Notes: generated by a model not told the origin, from the sequence alone. DNA of 64,000 nt from DASWZN01 sp963841635 (GCA_963841635.1 CAWJDO010000002.1:2666001-2730000), one strand, 5' to 3'; positions 41,565 through 50,993 are shown, counted from the first letter of the stretch. Translations and numbers: made by a program.

Positions 41565-41699
41565 GCCGCCCCGTTCCGGCGCTCCGCGGAGCGGGGCTGA
41601 AGCTCCGAGCGGGCTGAAGCCCGCCCTCCGGCTTCGCGCCGTTTTTCGCTTGCAATGCACTCGCCGATCTGGTAGAAGTCTATAGGTTCGTCGCGATCC
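41565..41699. repeat. Intergenic palindromes around GCTGAAGC
   Basis: The stretch holds GCTCCGCGGAGC and AGCGGGCTGAAGCCCGC, and 41350-41371 upstream of the small gene has the related ACTTCAGCCCCGCTCGG. The pattern matches the dispersed palindromic intergenic repeats of this genome. Confidence 0.55.
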
Positions 41700-42317
41700 A
41701 TGGCCACCAGTTCGCGTCGGAAGCCAGCGCCGGTGAGGAAGGGTTCCGGTAGAGACAAAGCTCCGGAGCCGCCGCGGGCCGTGTTGCCCGCTGTTGCGGA
41801 GCCATCCGCGCCGCCGGACGAACACCAGCAGGCCGAGTTGTTCGACCGCGCCGTGGAGCTGTTCCAGAAGGGCGGCTACGGCGCCGCTCGAAGCCTGTTC
41901 GAGAGGGCCGCGCTCGGCCCGATCCCCGCCATGGCGCATATTGCCCAACTGCACTCCGCGATGTGCGCCCGCCGGGTGGCGGCCCAGGAGCCGTCCCTGG
42001 CTACCGCGGAAGAACACTACGACTACGCGATCGCTCTCATCAACGAAGGACGCTTCCCGGAGGCGGAACGGCACCTTGCCGAAGCCGTCGCCCGCGTTCC
42101 GGATGCGGACCACGTCCACTACGCGCTGGCTTTGTGCGTTGGCCTGGGCGGAGACATCCGCGGCGCATGCCGTCATCTGCGCCGCGCCATCGAGCTACAG
42201 CCCCGCAATCGTTCCGCGGCCCGCAACGATCCCGACTTCACCGCGATCGCGCAACTTTCGCCTCTTTTGGAACTCCTGTACCCTGAAAGAGCGGCTTCCG
42301 CGTCGCCCCGTTTCTAG
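41700..42317 (+). CDS. TPR-like protein
   Basis: 205 residues with a basic N-terminal tail (ATSSRRKPAPVRKGSGRDK) and about three or four TPR-type helix pairs: LFDRAVELFQKGGYGAARSLFERAA (about 48-72), EEHYDYAIALINEGRFPEAERHLAEAVARVPDADHVHYALALC (about 104-146), and RGACRHLRRAIELQPRN. These mediate protein contacts. It lies 27 bases before yvcK on the same strand, so the two may be one operon. Confidence 0.85.
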   Translation: MATSSRRKPAPVRKGSGRDKAPEPPRAVLPAVAEPSAPPDEHQQAELFDRAVELFQKGGYGAARSLFERAALGPIPAMAHIAQLHSAMCARRVAAQEPSLATAEEHYDYAIALINEGRFPEAERHLAEAVARVPDADHVHYALALCVGLGGDIRGACRHLRRAIELQPRNRSAARNDPDFTAIAQLSPLLELLYPERAASASPRF

Positions 42318-42344
42318 CCGGCGTTCGAGCCGTACTGCGATCAT

Positions 42345-43421
42345 ATGCCTTCTCAGCCATATCGGCCCGAGCCGCTTGAAGGACCACTCCGGATCGTCCT
42401 GATTGGCGGCGGTACCGGGCTCTCGACCCTGCTCGGAGGCCTCAAGGCCTTTGCCCGGCCCGCCTCGCGCGTGGCCTCTCCCTCGCTCGCAGCCGAGTTT
42501 CCGCTGGTGGATCTATCCGCCGTGGTTACCGTCAGCGACGACGGTGGAAGCTCGGGACGGCTGCGCCGCGACTTCAAAGTCCTGCCGCCCGGCGACATCC
42601 GCAACTGCATGGTGGCGCTCTCGGAGGATGAAGCCCTGCTCTCGCGCCTGTTCCGCTACCGCTTCGCACGCGGCCGCGGCCTCAAGGGCCACAGTTTCGG
42701 CAACCTCTTCCTGACGGCGCTGACGCAGGTCACCGGCGATTTCGCCCGCGCCGTGCGCGTCTCCTGCGAGGTGTTGGCGATCAAGGGCCGCATCTACCCC
42801 TCCACGGCCACCAACGTCACCCTCGAAGCGGAGCTCGAGGACGGCAGCACCGTGGCCGGCGAGACCCGCATCAGCCGTTCGCGCGCGCGCATCCGCCGCA
42901 TCCGCCTGAATCCGCCGCACGCGGTGCCGCTCGAAGAGACGCTGCGCGCTATTGCCGAAGCCGACGCCATCACTCTTGGCCCGGGCTCCCTGTTCACCAG
43001 CATCATTCCCAACCTGCTGGTGAATGGCATTCCCCGAGCTATTGCCGAGAGCCCGGCTGTGAAGGCTTGCTTTGTTAACCTGATGTGGCAGCCGGGCGAG
43101 ACAGCACGGTTCACGGCGGCCGATCATGTCGCCGCCATCAACGAACACGCGGGCCGGCCTCTGCTCGACTACGTGGTGGTCAACACGCGCCCTATCGGCC
43201 CCGCGCTTCTCAAGAAGTACGCCAGCAAGAGCGCGCTTCCCGTGGAGAACGATTTCGACCGGCTGCGTGCCATGGGCCTGAAGATCGTGGGCCACGATCT
43301 GGTCCAGGAAGCCGATAAGATTCGCCACGACCCCGCCGCCGCCGCGGCCATCGCTATCGAGCTGGCCGCCGAGGGCCGCCGCCAGAGACACGCCAACAAT
43401 GACGCTATACTGAGCGTTTAA
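42345..43421 (+). CDS. yvcK: YvcK/CofD-like gluconeogenesis factor
   Basis: 358 residues. The nucleotide-binding GGGTGLSTLLGGLK (about 17-30) is followed by SAVVTVSDDGGSSGRLRRDFKVLPPGDIRNCMVAL, a strongly conserved YvcK stretch, and LKGHSFGNLFLTALTQVTGDF. In Bacillus YvcK is needed for growth on gluconeogenic carbon and for correct placement of wall synthesis. It ends 4 bases before glmU, so both genes, which serve the cell envelope, are co-expressed. Confidence 0.92.
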   Translation: MPSQPYRPEPLEGPLRIVLIGGGTGLSTLLGGLKAFARPASRVASPSLAAEFPLVDLSAVVTVSDDGGSSGRLRRDFKVLPPGDIRNCMVALSEDEALLSRLFRYRFARGRGLKGHSFGNLFLTALTQVTGDFARAVRVSCEVLAIKGRIYPSTATNVTLEAELEDGSTVAGETRISRSRARIRRIRLNPPHAVPLEETLRAIAEADAITLGPGSLFTSIIPNLLVNGIPRAIAESPAVKACFVNLMWQPGETARFTAADHVAAINEHAGRPLLDYVVVNTRPIGPALLKKYASKSALPVENDFDRLRAMGLKIVGHDLVQEADKIRHDPAAAAAIAIELAAEGRRQRHANNDAILSV

Positions 43422-43425
43422 AAAG

Positions 43426-44814
43426 ATGGACGATATCACGATTGTGGTTCTCGCCGCGGGCCTCGGCACGCGCATGAAATCCCGCAAGGCCAAGGTGCTG
43501 CACCAGGCCGGCGGGTTGACGCTGATCGAGCACGTGGCCGCGACCGCGGCAGCCATCGCGCCGCCGGAGCGCATCGCGGTAGTGGTCGGGCACCAGGCGG
43601 AGCAGGTGGAGGCGGCGCTGGGCGGGCGCGGGGTTCGCTTCGTCCCGCAGTGCGAGCAGCTGGGCACCGGCCACGCCGTGGCCGTCTGCCGCGAACTGCT
43701 CGAGCCCGCGGGCGGCGACGTCGTGGTCCTGTACGGCGATTGCCCGATGCTCTCGGCGGCCACCGTCGAGCGCCTGGTATCGGCTCAGCGCGCGTCGAAC
43801 GCCGCGGCTACCTTCATCACCACGGTCCTCGACGATCCCGGCGGCTATGGGCGCGTTGTCCACGCCAGGGACCGCTCCATCGCCGCGATCGTGGAGCACA
43901 AAGCCGCGACCGCCGAAGAGCGCGCTATCCACGAGATCAACTCCGGAATCGCCTGCTTCCGGGGCGCCCTGCTGTGGCGGCACCTGGAGGAGATCGGCAC
44001 AAACAATCCCGCCGGCGAGTATTACCTGACCGATATCGTCGAGATCTTTCGCGGCCGCGGCTACACCGTCGCGCCGCTGCTGATCGAGGACCCGGGCGAG
44101 CTGCTCGGCATCAACACCCGGGTGGAGCTGGCGCAGGTCGACTCCATCCTGCGCGCGCGCAAGGTGCAGCAGGTCATGCTGGACGGCGTCACGGTGGAGA
44201 AGCCCGAGACGGTCACCATCGACGCCGGCGTCCAGATCGGTTGCGACACCGTCATCGAGCCTTTCGCGCGCATCCTCGGCCGCAGCGCGATCGGCGAGGA
44301 TTGCCGCATCGGTGCCTGCTCCATCGTCCGCGACTCCGAACTGGCCGCGGGGGTGGAGGTTCTGCCGTTCACCTTCATCGACGCCTCGCGCGTAGAGAGC
44401 GGCGCGCGCGTCGGACCCTTCGCCCGGCTGCGGCAGAACGCCCGTGTGAAACGCGGAGCCAGGGTCGGCAATTTCGTCGAGATGAAGAACTCCGAGCTGG
44501 GCGAGGGAGCGAAATCCCAGCACCTGGCGTACCTGGGCGACGCCACCATCGGCGACCGTGCCAATATCGGCGCGGGCACCATCACCTGCAATTACGACGG
44601 CGTGCACAAACACCGCACCGCGATCGGCCCCGGCGCTTTCATCGGCAGTAACTCGACGCTGGTCGCCCCCGTCGAGATCGGCGAAGGCAGCTACGTCGCA
44701 GCGGGCTCCGTGATCACCGGCCCCGTGCCCGCGGATGCCCTTGCTCTCGGCCGCGGGCGGCAGGTGAACAAAGAAGGCTGGGCCAGGAAGCGCCGCGAGA
44801 CTCACACCAAGTAG
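43426..44814 (+). CDS. glmU: Bifunctional GlmU
   Basis: 462 residues. The N-terminal uridyltransferase has the LAAGLGTRMKS motif (about 8-18) with the signature Arg, VLYGDCPML, and the metal-binding Asp. The C-terminal acetyltransferase forms a left-handed beta-helix (about 250-440) of hexapeptide repeats (IGCDTVIEPFARILG and so on), with the catalytic His in KSQHLAYLGD and the pyrophosphorylase-side ligands GAGTITCNYDGVHKHRT. It makes UDP-N-acetylglucosamine. It is convergent with truB; the stop codons are 2 bases apart. Confidence 0.96.
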   Translation: MDDITIVVLAAGLGTRMKSRKAKVLHQAGGLTLIEHVAATAAAIAPPERIAVVVGHQAEQVEAALGGRGVRFVPQCEQLGTGHAVAVCRELLEPAGGDVVVLYGDCPMLSAATVERLVSAQRASNAAATFITTVLDDPGGYGRVVHARDRSIAAIVEHKAATAEERAIHEINSGIACFRGALLWRHLEEIGTNNPAGEYYLTDIVEIFRGRGYTVAPLLIEDPGELLGINTRVELAQVDSILRARKVQQVMLDGVTVEKPETVTIDAGVQIGCDTVIEPFARILGRSAIGEDCRIGACSIVRDSELAAGVEVLPFTFIDASRVESGARVGPFARLRQNARVKRGARVGNFVEMKNSELGEGAKSQHLAYLGDATIGDRANIGAGTITCNYDGVHKHRTAIGPGAFIGSNSTLVAPVEIGEGSYVAAGSVITGPVPADALALGRGRQVNKEGWARKRRETHTK

Positions 44815-44816
44815 AG

Positions 44817-45698
44817 TTACAACACCAGCATGGGGTGGTAGAGATTGGGCAGCTTCGCCTCGCCGATGGCGATCAGCTCGCCGTGCTGGCCCACGGCCTT
44901 CACGAAGCGCGAGCCCGGCCGCACGCGGAAGGGCGAGACGCGGAAGTCGCGCCCCTGACGGATGAACGTAGTCGTCAGGGTGTCCACGAACTCGCACGGG
45001 AATTCAGGCAGCATCTCGGCGGCCGGGATGTAGGCTTCGATGAAGCGGTCCTCCTTGGCGAGTTCCTCGAGCTGTTCCATACTGCGCGCCTGTTCGATGG
45101 CGAAATCCCCGCAGCGCAGGCGGATCAGTTGCTCGAGAAACGCGCCCGGGCCCACCAGTTTGCCCAGCTCGTGGGCCAGAGCGCGCAGATACGTTCCCGC
45201 GGAGCAGTGGACCACCATCCGCGCATCCGTTCCGGCGCACTCCAACAGTTCCAGCGAGCTGATGGTCACCTCCACCGGTTTCAGCTCCACCTCGATCTTC
45301 TTGCGGGCCAGCCGGTACGCCGGCACTCCGTCGATCTTCTTGGCTGAAATCGGGGGCGGCGTCTGCTGGATGGTTCCGCGGAAGCCTTCAAGTAGCGGCT
45401 CGAGATGCTCCCGGGTGATCTCGACTTCAACGTGCGGCGAAGTCGGGGCGCCATCGCGATCGTAGCTGTCCGTGGAGTGACCAAAGCGGATGATGGCGTC
45501 GTAGACCTTGTCGCTGTGAGTATAAAACTGCGCCAGCCGCGTGGCTCCATCCACCACCAGGGGCAGCACGCCCGTCGCCATCGGATCGAGGGTGCCCAAG
45601 TGCCCCACCCGGCGCGTTCCCGCGAGGCGGCGGACCTTGTTCACGGCGTCGTGCGAGGTCCATCCGGCCGGCTTGTTGACGATGATCGCTCCGTTCAT
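44817..45698 (-). CDS. truB: tRNA pseudouridine-55 synthase
   Basis: 293 residues. Makes pseudouridine in the T-loop. The catalytic Asp is in HLGTLDPMATGVLPL (about 36-50), and the KPAGWTSHDAVNKVRR N-terminus, the YDRDGAPTS region and the VHCSAGTYLRALAHELG motif are typical. The C-terminal PUA-like domain (about 235-293) is present. It is divergent from the LiaF-like gene. Confidence 0.96.
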   Translation of the reverse strand: MNGAIIVNKPAGWTSHDAVNKVRRLAGTRRVGHLGTLDPMATGVLPLVVDGATRLAQFYTHSDKVYDAIIRFGHSTDSYDRDGAPTSPHVEVEITREHLEPLLEGFRGTIQQTPPPISAKKIDGVPAYRLARKKIEVELKPVEVTISSLELLECAGTDARMVVHCSAGTYLRALAHELGKLVGPGAFLEQLIRLRCGDFAIEQARSMEQLEELAKEDRFIEAYIPAAEMLPEFPCEFVDTLTTTFIRQGRDFRVSPFRVRPGSRFVKAVGQHGELIAIGEAKLPNLYHPMLVL

Positions 45699-45760
45699 TC
45701 CTACCCACTCTAGCAGCGATGTGCCGAGGTGCGTCGCGGCGGGCCGGTCCGCGGGCCGGT

Positions 45761-45789
45761 CCGCTTGCTTACGCGCGCGGTTCGGTGCT
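45761..45789. repeat. AGCACCGAACCGCG-type repeat (inverted)
   Basis: CCGCTTGCTTACGCGCGCGG followed by TTCGGTGCT, the complement of the other copies, in the 209-base gap between truB and the LiaF-like gene. Nothing else is evident in that gap apart from a CTGGAGG ribosome site for the LiaF-like gene. Confidence 0.75.
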
Positions 45790-45907
45790 GGCGTATCCGC
45801 CGCCGGGGGCGGAGGCTGCCGTCGCCGCTCGCCGGTCCCGCGCCGCCATCGGCCGAAAAGCCCGGGTGCCGGCGTTCGCGAGATGATAGTCTTCCTACTG
45901 GAGGCCT

Positions 45908-46609
45908 ATGAATCGGAGACCGCCTGTCACGCCGGCACTGGTGCTCGGGTTGATCATCGCGGCCTTCGGCGCGATCCTGTTTCTGGACCGCCAGCAGCTC
46001 ATCGACGCATCGCGCATCTATCCGTTCTTCTGGCCAGCGGCACTCCTGGCGGTGGGCTTGTTCAAGCTGGCACTTTCCGGCTCGGGCGGGGGGCGGGTTT
46101 GGGGCGGCATCCTGGCGACGGCCGGAATTGTGCTGATTCTCGAGCGCCTCGACTACCTGCGTGTCTCCTTCAGGACTGTCTGGCCGATTGCGCTGATCGT
46201 GGCCGGAGTGCTGCTGGTCTGGCGGTCGATCGCGGGTGGGCCCGCGAAGTGTTCCGCTACCAGGGTCACGGGCGCGCTCAATGAGCTTGCCGTCTTCGGA
46301 GGCGGGGAGTTCAAGAGCGACGATGCCGATTTCCGTGGCGGGGAAGCCTTCGCGGTGTTTGGCGGCTGCCAGATCGATCTGCGCAAAGCCGCCATGCAGG
46401 TGAGCGAGGCTGTCATTCACGCCAACGCGCTGTTCGGCGGCATCGAGATCCGGGTGCCCTCAACCTGGAGCGTGCTCGTCCACGGCGTTCCACTTCTGGG
46501 CGGCTACACGGATGACACCCACCATCCGTCGCCGGACGAAGTCCCCGCCATCAAGCGGCTTGTGGTCAAGGGCTTCGCCATGTTCGGCGGTGTAGCCGTC
46601 AAGAACTAG
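45908..46609 (+). CDS. LiaF-like membrane protein
   Basis: 233 residues. The N-terminal part (about 10-110) is a four-segment membrane domain (VLGLIIAAFGAILFL, FFWPAALLAVGLF and others), the C-terminal part (about 118-225) a Gly-rich beta-solenoid of repeated AVFGGGEFKSDDADFRGGEAFAVFGGCQIDLRKA-type turns, as in LiaF/VraT and DUF5668 proteins that sense or dampen cell-envelope stress. A CTGGAGG ribosome site lies 3 bases before the ATG. No liaRS-type genes adjoin. Confidence 0.85.
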   Translation: MNRRPPVTPALVLGLIIAAFGAILFLDRQQLIDASRIYPFFWPAALLAVGLFKLALSGSGGGRVWGGILATAGIVLILERLDYLRVSFRTVWPIALIVAGVLLVWRSIAGGPAKCSATRVTGALNELAVFGGGEFKSDDADFRGGEAFAVFGGCQIDLRKAAMQVSEAVIHANALFGGIEIRVPSTWSVLVHGVPLLGGYTDDTHHPSPDEVPAIKRLVVKGFAMFGGVAVKN

Positions 46610-46618
46610 GCGCGGGCC

Positions 46619-48223
46619 CTACTGGGTGCGGGTCACAGTCACCGACCGCCAGCCGGAGTTCCCCGCCGCGTCATAGGCGCGGATCGTGATCGTGTTGGTA
46701 CCCACGCGCATTGGGACTCCCGCAGTCTGCCAGGCAGTGGTTCCCGTAGCGTTCCCGGTGTTGCCGATGGAATCGGTCCAGGTGACCTTCACCACGCCGA
46801 CGTTGTCGGAAGCCGTTCCGCTGAAGGCCATGGCCGCGTTGTTGGTCAGGACGCTGCTGCTCGGCGGAGACAGAATCGTCAGCGACGGTGCGACGGTGTC
46901 GACGGGGGGCGGGGTTGGCTTTGGGGTCGGAGTCGGCGTCGGCTTGGGGGTCCGAGTGGGCGTCGGTGTCGGCGTTGGCTTGGGAGTCGGTGTCGGGGTC
47001 GGAGTCGGCGTAGGCGTTGGTGTCGGTGTAGGCGTTGGTGTTGGCCTCGGGGTCGGAGTCGGCGTCGGTGTGGGAGTCGGAGTCGGTGTCGGTGTCGGCT
47101 GGGCTGCTCCGCGCGCGGGGTAAAGACCGCGGATCGCGGCGATATCGGAAGGTGTGAGGCCGGTCGCAACGTGGTAGTAAGGGTACATGACGGTGCCCGG
47201 CACGTCCGTGTGCGGCAGGCCCAGCGCGTGTCCCGCTTCGTGCAGGGCGACGCTGAACAGGTCCGTGCCCGAGCCGATCCCCCAGTTCTCGGAGGCGTCG
47301 AAGTGCATGTCGCCGGCAAGCGGCTCCGGATTCGGTGGCGCGGGATAGAACGTGTGCGCCAGCACGCCACCCAGGCCGTCGAAGGAATATCCGTCGCCGT
47401 GGCCTCCTGTAGGGAACGAAATGGCGATGGTCCTTTGCGAAGCCGTGCTCGCGGGCACATAGTTGACCTGGACGTACTGCCCCCACACCGCCAGCGCCTG
47501 CAGGATCACGTTCTGCACCTGGGAGGCCGGCAGCCTGTTGGTGAGCGCTCCAAAGGAGTAACCCAACGTGGCCGGAGCGATCGAGGCGCCGTTCCAACTG
47601 CTCACTCCGCTGGCGTTCTGCCCGATGACTCCATTGCTGGTCAGCGCGCCGGCACAGGCAAGCACGTGCGTTCCCGACTGCAGGTCCTCGGATGCGGGGA
47701 AGACGTAAGCCACCTCGTCCATCGCGGCCAGCCGGATGGCGCGCTCCACGCTGCCATAGACCAACATGTGCCGCGGCAGCAGATCGCGGTGGTAGTGCGG
47801 CTCCATGTTGGCGTCGCGCAGAACGGCATAGGCGTCCGCCTGCCGCACGTCCGGATGAAACTCGACCACGAACCAGGTGGCGTCCGGGCCCAGTTCGGCG
47901 CTGATCTTGTTCTCGATCCGCAGCGGACCCGCGGCGGCAATATCCAGGTCGTCGAATCGCGTCGACGTATCGGCTGCGACGATCAGGCCGGTTTCCGGGA
48001 CGACTCCCACCACCGTAGCGCCGCGTTCCTCGATCGCCGCCATGTCCTCGGGGCGCGGCACCGAACGGAAATTCAGCAGCACGTGCGGCCGGCCGTACGG
48101 CCGCCGGACGATTGACTGCACCCGCCCCACGTCTCTGGTCTTCAAACGGAGGCGCGGTTCGGGCCCCGGGATCGCCGAGCCGAGGAGAACCAGCAGGAGG
48201 GCCGAAAACCAACGGGTGTTCAC
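46619..48223 (-). CDS. Secreted matrixin-type metalloprotease
   Basis: About 534 residues from GTG 48223 (NTRWFSALLLVLLGSA signal peptide). The zinc motif HEAGHALGLPH (H-E-x-x-H-x-x-G-x-x-H) and the Met-turn in GTVMYPYYH identify a metzincin of the M10 type; the propeptide-like region (about 30-200) contains no visible Cys switch. A long Thr-Pro linker (about 390-460, about 35 TP pairs) joins it to a C-terminal Ig-like domain (TVAPSLTILSPPSSSVLTNN...TVTRTQ). It is convergent with the LiaF-like gene (9-base gap). The tandem DNA in the linker (46905-47100) is a clear 12-base-class repeat of the codons ACC/CCG. Confidence 0.9.
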   Translation of the reverse strand: MNTRWFSALLLVLLGSAIPGPEPRLRLKTRDVGRVQSIVRRPYGRPHVLLNFRSVPRPEDMAAIEERGATVVGVVPETGLIVAADTSTRFDDLDIAAAGPLRIENKISAELGPDATWFVVEFHPDVRQADAYAVLRDANMEPHYHRDLLPRHMLVYGSVERAIRLAAMDEVAYVFPASEDLQSGTHVLACAGALTSNGVIGQNASGVSSWNGASIAPATLGYSFGALTNRLPASQVQNVILQALAVWGQYVQVNYVPASTASQRTIAISFPTGGHGDGYSFDGLGGVLAHTFYPAPPNPEPLAGDMHFDASENWGIGSGTDLFSVALHEAGHALGLPHTDVPGTVMYPYYHVATGLTPSDIAAIRGLYPARGAAQPTPTPTPTPTPTPTPTPRPTPTPTPTPTPTPTPTPTPTPKPTPTPTPTRTPKPTPTPTPKPTPPPVDTVAPSLTILSPPSSSVLTNNAAMAFSGTASDNVGVVKVTWTDSIGNTGNATGTTAWQTAGVPMRVGTNTITIRAYDAAGNSGWRSVTVTRTQ

Positions 48224-48489
48224 ACCTTTTCTTATCGAACGGCGGTGGCAGTTTTTTGACACTCTTCGGCCGCAGTCCGGCAATATACGACAGAAGCCTT
48301 AGCCAGGGTCTGCCCGATGCGGGCAATGTCGCCCGACGGGCAGAGAGTGATGGCGCACTTCGACGGACTGCAACGGACCGATCGGAATCGGCTGCGTGCC
48401 TCGACGATCCGCGACCACGGCGACGGCAGATGGGAAGATGGCCGCCGGAAGCCGTTCGCTGGATCGCCCACATACCACGGACCCCCCGC

Positions 48490-48519
48490 TTGCTTCAACC
48501 CGCCCGGCGTGTTTATACT
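48490..48519 (+). promoter_or_regulatory. Promoter of the 88-residue conserved protein
   Basis: -35 TTGCTT (48490-48495), 18-base spacer, -10 TATACT (48514-48519). The expected start near 48526 leaves a 24-base leader to the ATG at 48550. Confidence 0.5.
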
Positions 48520-48549
48520 GCAATTTCGCTTTGGTCTGGGACGGGTCTT

Positions 48550-48816
48550 ATGCCGGCTAAGGATGAATTCGATCCTTCCGCTCCGCAAAAGGAAGCCGCT
48601 GTGTTTTACGGCCTTTTCCTCCGCGGCCACTCGCCGGAACGGCTGCGTCAGGACATCGACGTCCCTCGCCGGTTGCTCTCCAAGTGGCAGAAATCGCCCG
48701 TCTACGAATCTCCTCTCCGCGAGGATCTCCAGCGCCTTTACCGCTATCGCAAGCAAGTCCTGGCCATCTTCGAGGAACTGGTTTCGAGCGAACGCATGCG
48801 CGCCCGCCTGCAGTAA
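48550..48816 (+). CDS. Small hypothetical protein
   Basis: 88 residues, soluble, charged and helical (PQKEAAVFYGLFLRGHSPERLRQDIDVPRRLLSKW, then a helix ending EELVSSERMRARLQ). No motif that I can name; RRLLSKW with the preceding helix might be a small helix-turn-helix. The ATG is preceded by a promoter rather than a good ribosome site. Confidence 0.65.
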   Translation: MPAKDEFDPSAPQKEAAVFYGLFLRGHSPERLRQDIDVPRRLLSKWQKSPVYESPLREDLQRLYRYRKQVLAIFEELVSSERMRARLQ

Positions 48817-48893
48817 AAGCTCTTTGTGTGGCTGGCAGCTGCCCGCTGATAGCCGACGGCTGTCGTCAGCCGGCAATGCTACCCTCGGGATGT

Positions 48894-50885
48894 ATGCCCT
48901 CCGACACCAACCAGCCCGAGATGACGGTGAAAGCCGTCGGCCTCGGCCTCCTCCTCGCGTTCGTCTTCGGATCGGCCAACGCCTACCTGGGAATGAAGGC
49001 AGGGCAGACGGTGGCGGCCACCATCCCGGCCGCCGTGATCGCGCTGGCGCTTTTCCGGCTGCCCCGGTTCAAAGGCGGAGTGCTCGAGCAGAACATCGCC
49101 CGCACCGCGGCCTCGGTCGGCGAAGCGCTGGTGGCCGGCGCCATCTTTACCATCCCCGCCTTCCTCCTCGCCGACGTCGGGGGCACGCATTTGTGGACCG
49201 ACCTCAAATCGCACTACTGGCAAGCCTCTTTCATCCTGCTGGCCGGTGGCCTGATCGGCGTGTTCTTCATCATCCTGCTGCGGCGGCCGTTGTGCGTCGA
49301 GGCCGGGCTGCCGTTCCCGGAAAGCGTGGCCAGCGCCAATATCGTCAAGGCCGGCGACCGCGCGAGCGACGCGCCCCGCTACCTTTTCGGGGCCATGGGA
49401 TTCGGCGCGCTGATCCAAGTCCTCAAGTCCGACAGCGGACTGACCGTGTTTCGCGAATTCACCCAGGGTTTCCTGGCCTTCCCGCGTTCGGTGGTGCAGC
49501 ATTTCGATTTCAACCACAAGCCGCTCGGCCAGGTGGTGCACGGCGGCGGAATCCCGTGGACCACGCCCTCTCTTTCGCCCGCGCTTATCGGCATTGGCTA
49601 CATCATCGGGCCGCGCCTTGCCGCCATCAACGGCTCGGGCGGCATCATCGCCTGGTGGGTCATCATCCCGCTGCTGCTCTTCTTCGATCCCGACCTGCCG
49701 CGGCGACTGGGCGTGGCCGGGTCCTCCTGGGACGTCATCTCCTTCACGGTCTGGTACAACATCGTACGCCCCATGGCCGTGGGCACGATGCTGGTGGGCG
49801 CCTGCCACACGCTGTTCTCCATGCGGACCTCGATCATCCAATCGCTCAAGGGCGCGTTCGTCGCCTCGACCGGAGCCGCGCACGAAGGCGCCGCCGTCGA
49901 ACGGACCGAGAAAGACATCGCTCCGAAGTGGGTCCTCATCGGTGTGCTGGTGCTGCTGGTTCCCATCGTGGGGATTTATTACTACTTCACGCACGGCCTG
50001 TTTTCCGCGATCATCGCGGCGCTGGTGATGACCGTCATCGGCTTTCTGCTTTCGGCCGTGGGCGGCTACCTGGTGGGACTGGTGGGCAGCTCGAACCAGC
50101 CTGTCTCCGGGCTGACGCTGGCCGCGCTGGTGGTCGCCGCCCTGGTGATGCTGGCGATGGGCGTCAAGGGACTGGCGGGCGTGGGCGCGGTGCTGGGCGT
50201 GGCCGCGGTGGTCTGCTGCGCCTGCTGCGTCTCAGGTTCGCTGATACAGGACCTTAAGGCGGGGCACCTGCTCGGCGGCACGCCGTGGAAGATGGAAGTC
50301 ATCGAGATCGTCACCGTAATCCTGCTGGCGTTCTTTCTGATGGGACCGATCATCGTGCTGCACCAGGCGAATCTGGCGACGGGCGGGATTGGCGGGCGCG
50401 CTCTGCCGGCGCCGCAGGCCGGCCTGATGGCGCAGCTCGCCAAGGGGATCGTGGGCGGACAGATGGCGTGGGGGCTGATCGGCATCGGCGCGGCCTTCGG
50501 CGTGGCGTTGATCTGTTGCGGCGCCGGTTCGCCCATGCTGGTGGCGGTGGGCATGTATCTGCCGTTCGAGACCGTCTCTTCCATTTTTGTGGGCGGCATT
50601 TTCCGCTGGGTCACCGACACCCTGACGGCGCGCCGTTCTGAGGATGCGCGCGCACAGGTGGAAGAGACCGGAACGCTGCTGGCCTCGGGCCTGATCGCGG
50701 GCGAGGCCATCGTCGGCATTCTGCTGGCGGTGCTGGCCGTCCGGGAAGTGCCGCCGCTGACACACTTCCTGATCGGCAAAGACCAGTTCGGCTTCTATCA
50801 GAATTGGGGCGGCTGGCTCAGTCTGATCGGCTTCGCGGGCGTGGCGTATGCGCTGATCGGGCTGCCGGTGAGGAAGAAAACCTGA
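48894..50885 (+). CDS. OPT-family oligopeptide transporter
   Basis: 663 residues with about fifteen predicted membrane segments; first segment about 12-30. The OPT pattern LGMKAGQTVAATIPAAVIA, FPESVASANIVKAG and VGMYLPFETVSSIFVGGIFRW is clear. Members take up oligopeptides or metal-peptide complexes by proton symport in bacteria and fungi. The window shows no ABC partner, so it works alone. ATG 48894 is in frame with the homologous part; an upstream extension to 48684 overlaps the small gene and is rejected. No good ribosome site is evident. Confidence 0.92.
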   Translation: MPSDTNQPEMTVKAVGLGLLLAFVFGSANAYLGMKAGQTVAATIPAAVIALALFRLPRFKGGVLEQNIARTAASVGEALVAGAIFTIPAFLLADVGGTHLWTDLKSHYWQASFILLAGGLIGVFFIILLRRPLCVEAGLPFPESVASANIVKAGDRASDAPRYLFGAMGFGALIQVLKSDSGLTVFREFTQGFLAFPRSVVQHFDFNHKPLGQVVHGGGIPWTTPSLSPALIGIGYIIGPRLAAINGSGGIIAWWVIIPLLLFFDPDLPRRLGVAGSSWDVISFTVWYNIVRPMAVGTMLVGACHTLFSMRTSIIQSLKGAFVASTGAAHEGAAVERTEKDIAPKWVLIGVLVLLVPIVGIYYYFTHGLFSAIIAALVMTVIGFLLSAVGGYLVGLVGSSNQPVSGLTLAALVVAALVMLAMGVKGLAGVGAVLGVAAVVCCACCVSGSLIQDLKAGHLLGGTPWKMEVIEIVTVILLAFFLMGPIIVLHQANLATGGIGGRALPAPQAGLMAQLAKGIVGGQMAWGLIGIGAAFGVALICCGAGSPMLVAVGMYLPFETVSSIFVGGIFRWVTDTLTARRSEDARAQVEETGTLLASGLIAGEAIVGILLAVLAVREVPPLTHFLIGKDQFGFYQNWGGWLSLIGFAGVAYALIGLPVRKKT

Positions 50886-50895
50886 AAAGGCTTTG

Positions 50896-50986
50896 GGCCG
50901 CGAATGAACACGAATGAACACGGATAAGACAGACCCTCTTTTGCAGTGCGTTTCTTATTCGTGTTCATTCGTGTGCATTCGTGGCC
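50896..50986. repeat. Imperfect 34-bp inverted repeat (CGAATGAACA type)
   Basis: Arms 50896-50929 and 50953-50986 match over 34 bp with three mismatches and a 23-base loop. The 5' arm starts GGCCGCGAATGAACACGAAT. It ends 8 bases before the ATG of the oxidoreductase gene and 11 bases after the OPT stop, so it could fold as a terminator of one or a block to the other. Sequences of this type are widespread in several environmental bacterial phyla. Confidence 0.8.
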
Positions 50987-50993
50987 AGTACTT

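Noticed and set aside
46905..47100. Possible CRISPR or minisatellite array
   Set aside because: It is coding DNA for Thr-Pro repeats inside the metalloprotease, with no spacers.
46671..48473. A 600-residue open frame overlapping the matrixin gene in another frame
   Set aside because: Its Asp/Thr/Asn repeats are the shifted reading of the TP linker; the zinc motif HEAGHALGLPH is in the other frame.
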